IMG/VR virus record: IMGVR_UViG_3300025695_000088 | Coordinates: 1-25,965 of that record | Length of the DNA stretch: 25,965 nt | Source of the DNA: a virus | Reading direction: 5' to 3' (one strand) | Shown here: in pieces, positions 22,134-25,965 of the stretch | How positions within the stretch are numbered: position 1 is the first letter of the stretch | Layout of the letters: each line of letters opens with the position of its first letter | The notes under the pieces: model-generated | What the model saw: the letters and a program-made list of their open reading frames with translations, nothing else | Told to the model about the DNA's origin: nothing | The model's database searches: none | Position numbers and translations under genes: made by a program

Positions 22134-23048
22134 TTAAAAAGGCATTTCTTTTTGAATCATTTTAGGTGGGTTAATTAAACTCTTGTGATCCACTTCAAAG
22201 CCTACGTTATTAATTAAACTTTTTAACCTTATTGGATTATCCAAAGGTGTAGGTCTGCCTCCTGAATCTATGTCTTTTACTTTCCTAACGTGTATATGAG
22301 AATACATCCAATCAGTTGGGTGTTGCGTGTAACGGTGTATGCAAATAAATTCGTCTGCTCTATTCACAAACTTACCGCCACCCTCTACATCACTAGCCAT
22401 TGGTGGTATAGGATGCTCTGCATACTCGTGGCCACTTCCGTGCTTTTTTCTCAATGCCTCAGTAGCTGCGTGAGTGTTAAGCCAAATACTAACATTATTT
22501 TTTTTGCAAAATATTCTCATTTCACTTGTTGCCTGATAATCGTATTCGTGAGAATTAATCCCTTTTAACACGTTTCTGTCTTTCATTAAACTATTATAAG
22601 GATCTATCATAAATCCGTCATAACTCCACGCATTTTTAACGTGTTGGGCCAATTCCATTATTTGCTTGTAAGTATAAAGATCATTCGGTTCAATAAATTT
22701 AAAATGCTCATTAACCCATTTTACCTGTTTATTAAATGAATCAGTATCAATTTTATTAATTGGTTGCCCCTCTAGATATTCTACTAATTTTCTGATTAAT
22801 GAATAAGGTTCATTTTCAGAACTAAATACTAACCATTTTAAATTATGTTTAATTGAATAAAGTAACATCAAATACATAACTACTGATGTTTTTCCTACGT
22901 TAGCGTGACCTAATATTACGTTAAAATTTCCTGGTTTAAATCTCAGAAACTCATCTATCTGTATCACATCTAATTTCAGGCCCTCCTTTATACTTCCATT
23001 TCTTACTTTTTGTAATTTCTCTATTTGTTCCTCTAAATTTATAAGCAT
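22134..23048 (-). CDS. Replicative DNA helicase / RecA-fold ATPase (DnaB-like)
   Basis: A 304-aa protein with one RecA-type core. Walker A is GHANVGKTS (47-55). SSENEP (76-81) holds the glutamate typical of the DnaB/KaiC group. Walker B is DGFMIDP (144-150), and WLNTHAATEALRK (189-201) matches the sensor segment in which DnaB has xTHP. It is shorter than bacterial DnaB and lacks the usual N-terminal domain, so it resembles the compact phage AAA_25/DnaB type. It should unwind the phage DNA or act as its loader. No primase or DNA polymerase gene is visible in the window, so host enzymes are probably used. The protein ends in KEMPF, a short tip similar to that of the SSB-like neighbour. Confidence 0.8.
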   Translation of the reverse strand: MLINLEEQIEKLQKVRNGSIKEGLKLDVIQIDEFLRFKPGNFNVILGHANVGKTSVVMYLMLLYSIKHNLKWLVFSSENEPYSLIRKLVEYLEGQPINKIDTDSFNKQVKWVNEHFKFIEPNDLYTYKQIMELAQHVKNAWSYDGFMIDPYNSLMKDRNVLKGINSHEYDYQATSEMRIFCKKNNVSIWLNTHAATEALRKKHGSGHEYAEHPIPPMASDVEGGGKFVNRADEFICIHRYTQHPTDWMYSHIHVRKVKDIDSGGRPTPLDNPIRLKSLINNVGFEVDHKSLINPPKMIQKEMPF

Positions 23049-23068
23049 CTTGTCTGAATTTTGTCTTA

Positions 23069-23100
23069 AATATAAATAAAAGGGGGCAATAAAGCCCCCC
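23069..23100 (-). terminator. Strong intrinsic terminator after the DUF3127 gene
   Basis: On the minus strand GGGGGC (23099-23094) and GCCCCC (23087-23082) form a perfect six-pair G/C stem around the loop TTTATT, followed by TTTTATTTATATTT. It lies in the 58-nt gap between the SSB-like gene and the helicase. No consensus promoter is visible between it and the helicase start. The helicase may therefore depend on read-through, which would give the SSB-like genes higher expression. Confidence 0.85.
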
Positions 23101-23106
23101 TAAATT

Positions 23107-23466
23107 TTAAAATGGTAAATCTGCAGTCTCTCTATCAGGTGCAAAAGTCTTAGAATTTACTTCCTGAACCTTAGGTAATTCGTCTAGTCGATCTACTCTG
23201 TACATACTTAGATTAGTATAATACTTTCCGTTATACTCATTACAACGAATGTTAAAAGATACCTTTACTAGATCCCCCACATTATAGTATTGTACGAATT
23301 TATGTACATCAGCTGCCTTGTCCTGAGACTTAAATAAATTTAAACAATATACGTTATTATATTTCTCCTCTGTCTCTAAAATAAAATCTAAAGAGGTGAA
23401 CTCTCCATTTTTTAAACTTACCGGATCTTTAATTTCTGTGATTTTTCCGCTTATTTCAAAACTCAT
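23107..23466 (-). CDS. DUF3127-like OB-fold protein, probable single-stranded DNA-binding protein
   Basis: A 119-aa protein that begins MSFEISGKITEI and contains ETEEKYNNV (31-39), then VKVSFNIRCNEYNGKYYTNL (67-86). This matches the DUF3127 pattern common in Bacteroidota, an OB-fold group related to SSB. It ends in ETADLPF, like the acidic tip (DDIPF/DLPF) by which bacterial SSB recruits partner proteins. That argues for a true SSB role in phage replication. It starts 4 nt after the preceding OB-fold gene stops. A strong terminator follows it, so it may be made in larger amount than the helicase downstream. Confidence 0.78.
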   Translation of the reverse strand: MSFEISGKITEIKDPVSLKNGEFTSLDFILETEEKYNNVYCLNLFKSQDKAADVHKFVQYYNVGDLVKVSFNIRCNEYNGKYYTNLSMYRVDRLDELPKVQEVNSKTFAPDRETADLPF

Positions 23467-23470
23467 AACT

Positions 23471-23866
23471 CTAATTTTTATATATTAATTTAACAAAATA
23501 TTGGTGTAACTCGCTTACATCCTCCCAAGTCGATCCCTCTTTGTCTTTTAAGAAATTAACTGCATTGGTTAAACAGGATTGTCTCACTATCAATTCCTGA
23601 GTATCATTACTTTTAGGTGTTGAACTGAAATTCCCTTGCATTGGATTAGGCCTCACTAACTTTGCAGTATTGTAGATCTGTCCATTGTACTCTTTTTGCT
23701 CAGAAGTGAATTGACACTCTTCTCCTACTTGGTGCTTAAACTCACCAATAGCATTAAATTGATAAATGTTCCCATCTGCCATACTAACATTGTAGCGGTT
23801 AAATGTTTTAGATCCGTTACTCCACGATCCATTAGGAGTAATTGCGGTAATCTTACCTGTTTTCAT
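23471..23866 (-). CDS. OB-fold ssDNA-binding-like protein
   Basis: A 131-aa protein. Residues 1-72 look like a small beta barrel: short strands KTGKITAITPNG, FNRYNVSMADG and IYQFNAIGEF, then EYNGQIYNTAKLV, in the spacing of an OB fold. After a flexible NPMQGNFSSTPKS linker, residues 90-131 form a helical tail (ELIVRQSCLTNAVNFLKDK, WEDVSELHQYFV) of the kind seen at the end of several phage ssDNA-binding or recombination proteins. It sits next to a second OB-fold gene and the helicase gene, which fits binding of single-stranded DNA in replication. The assignment rests on fold pattern and context only. Confidence 0.6.
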   Translation of the reverse strand: MKTGKITAITPNGSWSNGSKTFNRYNVSMADGNIYQFNAIGEFKHQVGEECQFTSEQKEYNGQIYNTAKLVRPNPMQGNFSSTPKSNDTQELIVRQSCLTNAVNFLKDKEGSTWEDVSELHQYFVKLIYKN

Positions 23867-23984
23867 TTTGTAATTGTTTTTCGTTATTTAATATTTCAAT
23901 TTGAGCCTCTAGGAACTCAACTCTTCTCTCGAGTGCTTCTATTCGCATCTCGTGTAATCTTTTTAAATCATCTGAGTAAGTCAT
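23853..23984 (-). CDS. 43-aa coiled-coil protein, unknown
   Basis: Starts MTYSDDLKRLHEMRIEALER and continues as an amphipathic helix with heptad leucines (RRVEFLEAQIEILNNEKQLQ). It overlaps the gene before it by 4 nt and the ssDNA-binding-like gene after it by 14 nt. This chain of overlaps is the main reason to accept it. It looks like a sibling of the 44-aa ORF upstream in size and style, though the sequences do not clearly align. Function is unknown. Confidence 0.58.
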   Translation of the reverse strand: MTYSDDLKRLHEMRIEALERRVEFLEAQIEILNNEKQLQNENR

Positions 23985-24115
23985 AACTCTAGATTTTTTA
24001 ATTCTCTTCTAAATATCTGTATTTGAAATTCAGCCTCAGATAATTTCTTTTGGTGGTAATCCTCCGCCCACTCTAAATCTTTAATTTTTGCTTTTAATAA
24101 TTCAATTTTGTCCAT
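23981..24115 (-). CDS. 44-aa coiled-coil protein, unknown
   Basis: A short ORF that starts MDKIELLKAKIKDLEWAEDY. The whole chain is charged and helical with leucine/isoleucine heptad spacing, which points to a coiled coil. The start lies 72 nt after the terminator T-run. The stop TGA overlaps the ATG of the next tiny ORF (ATGA at 23984-23981), which supports real translation. Function is unknown. Small coiled-coil proteins beside ssDNA-binding genes may be binding partners, but that is only a guess. Confidence 0.6.
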   Translation of the reverse strand: MDKIELLKAKIKDLEWAEDYHQKKLSEAEFQIQIFRRELKNLEL

Positions 24116-24186
24116 CTTTTTAATTGTTTTTAATGATTAAACTTGTTCAAAAATAATAAAAATATTGAATAAAAAAACTTTTTATC

Positions 24187-24219
24187 AAAAAAAAAGGATA
24201 TATCAGTTAAGATACACCC
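24187..24219 (-). terminator. Intrinsic terminator in the leader of the replication genes
   Basis: On the minus strand GGGTGTATC (24219-24211) pairs with GATATATCC (24204-24196) around the loop TTAACT, giving nine pairs of which two are G-T wobbles, followed by nine Ts (24195-24187). The wobble pairs become A-C mismatches on the plus strand, so the element is oriented for leftward transcription. It lies between the promoter at 24262-24294 and the first small ORF at 24115. It could end read-through from ninG or serve as an attenuator. Confidence 0.8.
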
Positions 24220-24261
24220 CTTTTTCTCTTAGAATTAAGACAATTAATTAAGACAGACGCT

Positions 24262-24294
24262 CAAATATAATGCTATTTTCTACTATAAAACAAA
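24262..24294 (-). promoter_or_regulatory. Bacteroidota-type promoter (TTTG-N21-TATATTTG)
   Basis: The minus strand has TTTG at 24294-24291, then 21 nt, then TATATTTG at 24269-24262. This is an exact fit to the TAnnTTTG -7 element and the TTTG/TTG -33 element known for Bacteroidota housekeeping promoters. Transcription would start near 24255, just past the NinG stop, and head toward the replication genes. An intrinsic terminator follows after only about 40-70 nt. Confidence 0.65.
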
Positions 24295-24301
24295 CTTTTT
24301 T

Positions 24302-24688
24302 TTATTTTTTTCCTATCCTCTCTATTTTTTCTTTAAATATATCTATCATTTCCTGTAATTCAATGTTGGAAAATTTCCTAGTTTCTCTACTCAAAGCTAA
24401 TAGTTCATCTGCTAACTCATCCCCTAGAAATTTAGAGAACTTATATTGCTCACCATATCGATATACATTACAACTAACGCATTGAACTTCTACATTTCTC
24501 TCATCCCATCTAGTGGAATAGTGTTTACGGCTCATAAAATGACCAGCTTGTAGATTTTTCCAATGATCCTTTTTTCCACAAGTAACACATTCAGCAATAT
24601 CATTCTTTGCCTTACGTCTCCTAATATACTCAGAAAATACCGAATCTAGTTTTTTAATTATTGTCTTTCTACTCTGTACTCTTGCCAT
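24302..24688 (-). CDS. ninG: NinG/Rap-like recombination nuclease
   Basis: A 128-aa protein with the NinG (lambda Rap) layout. A basic N-terminal helix (IRRRKAKND, about residues 22-30) is followed by C34-x2-C37, then W43, and an AGHFMSR motif at 48-54 with H50. The segment STRWDERNVEVQC leads to a second pair, C70-x2-C73, followed by N74. The two CxxC pairs should bind zinc and the AGHF/CN region resembles an HNH-type core. In lambda the protein acts on branched DNA in phage recombination, and a similar role is inferred here. It ends just upstream of a promoter/terminator pair, and ssDNA-binding genes follow. It is somewhat shorter than lambda NinG. Confidence 0.85.
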   Translation of the reverse strand: MARVQSRKTIIKKLDSVFSEYIRRRKAKNDIAECVTCGKKDHWKNLQAGHFMSRKHYSTRWDERNVEVQCVSCNVYRYGEQYKFSKFLGDELADELLALSRETRKFSNIELQEMIDIFKEKIERIGKK

Positions 24689-24729
24689 CCTATCATATGT
24701 CTCCCCAAGTTAATAACTTTTTTTTATTG

Positions 24730-24960
24730 TTAATAACCATCTTGGTGTTGTATAAGTAATTTTCCTGTCTCTAGATCTAAGTCTTTAATTGCTCTGTATA
24801 TTACCCTACTCTTTTTTTTTACCTCTAGTTTCTCAGCTTTAGTACTATCAGATCCTAGATTAGTGTACATAGTAGCATCAGCCTCTAATAATTCATTAAT
24901 TCTCTCAATAACAGTTTTATTATAATCCTCTGCTATTTTATAAATTTCTTCTTTTGTCAT
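24730..24960 (-). CDS. Small conserved-looking phage protein, unknown function
   Basis: A 76-aa protein, charged and predicted to be mostly helical, with no cysteine cluster and no membrane segment. It starts MTKEEIYKIAEDYNKT and has a lysine-rich middle (EKLEVKKKSRVIYRAIKDL). I do not recognise it with certainty. It is the first gene after the A/T-rich tract and lies 41 nt before the NinG-like gene, so it may be the first gene of the recombination/replication transcript. Confidence 0.6.
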   Translation of the reverse strand: MTKEEIYKIAEDYNKTVIERINELLEADATMYTNLGSDSTKAEKLEVKKKSRVIYRAIKDLDLETGKLLIQHQDGY

Positions 24961-25123
24961 AGTATATAATATATTATTATGTAAATATATATAATTTATA
25001 ATTATTATAATATAATAGTATATAGTAATATAATATATATATATAATATATAGTTATAAAAAAAACTAAAAATTAATGATATATTAAAGTATTTATTTAA
25101 AAACTTATTAAATACTTATTAAA
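24961..25123. other. 163-nt almost pure A/T intergenic region
   Basis: Between the holin stop and the next start the sequence is nearly all A and T, with long runs of alternating TA around 24990-25065. At its right end are two copies of acttattaaa (25103-25112 and 25114-25123), 11 nt apart. No ORF and no clear promoter consensus is visible on either strand. Such a tract melts easily. It could be a replication origin or unwinding element, or an upstream element of a promoter. There is no direct proof of either. Confidence 0.5.
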
Positions 25124-25552
25124 CTACCTGTTTTCTTTTTTAGCACTTCCAAAGTAATATCCAAATATAGACAATGCTACACCCTCTACAATTCCTAATA
25201 AGTGAATAAATATCTCTTTGTTACTCTCAGGTACTTGTGTAGTAACTACTGTATAAACTAAAAAAGCAAATGCTAATAATCCTACAATTCCTGTTGCATT
25301 AAACATCCAATCCGTACCATACTTTCTAAGATAGACTTCTCGCTTTCTTGCACTATCTCTATCGCTTACCTCTATCTTATAAGCCTCTATGCTCTCGTTT
25401 AAGAGACTTTCTCTCTCTTCTGGGGTAAGACTATCATCGCCATCTAAAAGATCTCTTACAACCCCTAAAACACCATCCTTAGGCAATATACCTGATAGTT
25501 TCTTAATGATCTTACCTAGACCTGTTTCGTTAAATGGTTTCTTATCTTTCAT
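25124..25552 (-). CDS. Holin-like membrane protein
   Basis: A 142-aa protein that starts directly after the stop of the endolysin gene. Residues 1-80 are soluble and charged, with an acidic DGDDSLTPEE stretch and a DSARKREV segment that recalls the gene-transfer-agent / 3TM holin group. Two hydrophobic helices follow, at about residues 84-103 (FNATGIVGLLAFAFLVYTVV) and 114-135 (a LLGIVEGVALSIFGYYF core), and the protein ends in a basic tail (KKENR). Two C-terminal membrane spans next to an endolysin are best read as a holin that opens the inner membrane. The family match is from memory. A small membrane protein of another role remains possible. Confidence 0.7.
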   Translation of the reverse strand: MKDKKPFNETGLGKIIKKLSGILPKDGVLGVVRDLLDGDDSLTPEERESLLNESIEAYKIEVSDRDSARKREVYLRKYGTDWMFNATGIVGLLAFAFLVYTVVTTQVPESNKEIFIHLLGIVEGVALSIFGYYFGSAKKENR

Positions 25553-25906
25553 TTAGTACGTCCAAATTACATTACCTGACTTACTAGGATCATTATCTAC
25601 GTGAATAAAACTATCTGCAATTCCTATCCTAGTGAATCCTGCTTTTAGTAATGATGTTATAATCTTAAATCTATATACACTATTACTGCAAGCTATATCA
25701 GCTGCGTGTCCGATTATATGAGACGAGTTTTCCACTCCCCCTACTTTAGCATTATGCTGAGGTGTTCTAAATCCTGATGTTATTTTGAAAGGTACTCCTG
25801 CAATAGATCTTGCCTGATCAATACGAGTTAAAAACTCCCTATCCATAGCTTCGCCACTTCCCACCAAATCAGGACTATCAAACTCAGAAAGTTTAAAATA
25901 TTTCAT
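25553..25906 (-). CDS. Endolysin, M15-type zinc D-Ala-D-Ala (L-Ala-D-Glu) peptidase
   Basis: A 117-aa single-domain protein that matches the peptidase M15A_3 / VanY-like pattern. It should cut peptide bonds in the peptidoglycan stem or cross-link at the end of infection. The SGFRTPQHN motif lies at about residues 44-52. The metal motif SxHxxGxAxD runs from S61 or S62 to D70, with H63 and D70 as predicted zinc ligands. The third ligand, H102, lies in the FIHVDND segment. No signal peptide is visible, so export would depend on a holin. The gene following it 1 nt later encodes a holin-like protein, giving a compact lysis pair. The family is sure. The exact bond cut (endo- or carboxypeptidase) cannot be told from sequence. 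Confidence 0.88.
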   Translation of the reverse strand: MKYFKLSEFDSPDLVGSGEAMDREFLTRIDQARSIAGVPFKITSGFRTPQHNAKVGGVENSSHIIGHAADIACSNSVYRFKIITSLLKAGFTRIGIADSFIHVDNDPSKSGNVIWTY

Positions 25907-25965
25907 AGTATTTTACCAATTAACATACTTGTTAGAATCATTATAAGCATCCAAAATAAACCAAA
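25903..25965 (-). CDS. C-terminal end of a membrane protein (partial)
   Basis: Reading the minus strand in from the right edge gives 20 residues and then TGA at 25905-25903. The tail is almost wholly hydrophobic (FGLFWMLIMILTSMLIGKIL), which fits one membrane-spanning segment. The stop overlaps the ATG of the M15 peptidase gene as ATGA, the usual coupling in this genome, and this supports it as a real gene end. Its place just before the endolysin suggests a lysis-linked membrane protein such as a second holin or a spanin part. That is inference, because the rest of the gene lies outside the window. Confidence 0.5.
   Translation of the reverse strand, partial: FGLFWMLIMILTSMLIGKIL

Noticed and set aside
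24961-25123. Coding potential in the A/T-rich gap
   Set aside because: Stops occur often in all frames on both strands, and no start with a sensible protein follows.
1-25965. Lysogeny functions, tRNA genes, CRISPR arrays or insertion sequences
   Set aside because: No integrase, CI-like repressor, cloverleaf, regularly spaced repeat or transposase was found by eye. Small helix-turn-helix proteins alone do not show lysogeny.

Overview
This window is a tightly packed stretch of a tailed double-stranded DNA phage (class Caudoviricetes). The likely host group is Bacteroidota, probably a flavobacterium-like host. All genes I accept lie on the minus strand, so transcription runs from right to left. 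Many neighbours overlap by 1-20 nt through ATGA or TAATG junctions. The DNA is A/T-rich and clear Shine-Dalgarno sites are scarce. Two intergenic sites match the Bacteroidota promoter form (TTTG, 20-21 nt, TAnnTTTG). Several protein families, such as a DUF3127-like OB-fold protein and the XkdF-type protease with its extra C-terminal domain, are ones I associate with Bacteroidota phages. These family assignments come from memory of motifs, not from a search. I see no integrase, repressor, tRNA, CRISPR array or insertion sequence.

Layout in transcription order. (1) 25965-25124: lysis, with the end of a membrane protein, an M15-type peptidase endolysin and a holin-like protein, followed by a 163-nt almost pure A/T stretch. 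(2) 24960-22134: a NinG-like recombination nuclease, a promoter/terminator leader, two tiny coiled-coil ORFs, two OB-fold ssDNA-binding-like proteins and a DnaB/RecA-type ATPase. (3) 22123-17873: about fifteen small early genes. They include a sigma-factor-like protein, a PD-(D/E)xK-like nuclease, a DUF3310 protein, an ExoVIII-like PDDEXK nuclease, a protein resembling DnaA domain IV and a small zinc ribbon. (4) 17862-16305: a ParB-fold protein joined to a glycosyltransferase of the TET-associated type, a likely DNA-modification pair. (5) 16308-14820: small and large terminase subunits. (6) 14764-13776: a cassette of four small ORFs with its own promoter and terminator. (7) 13722-3970: the tail region, with a putative tail assembly chaperone that appears to need a -1 frameshift, tail-completion and gp10-like proteins, an 897-aa protein with six cysteine repeats, two large tail proteins and the tape measure. 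(8) 3934-44: the head region, with protease, fibre or decoration protein, scaffold-like protein, HK97-fold major capsid protein and a probable major tail protein.

The most interesting points are four. A T9 slippery run at 13247-13239 is followed by an 83-codon -1 frame that ends exactly on the next start codon. The ParB/glycosyltransferase pair may modify DNA, but no base-hydroxylating partner is visible here. The 9-mer ACGTTATAT, or a one-base variant of it, lies 0-16 nt upstream of four start codons. A short leader RNA with its own promoter and terminator precedes the replication genes. No portal gene is visible, so the window is not a whole genome.
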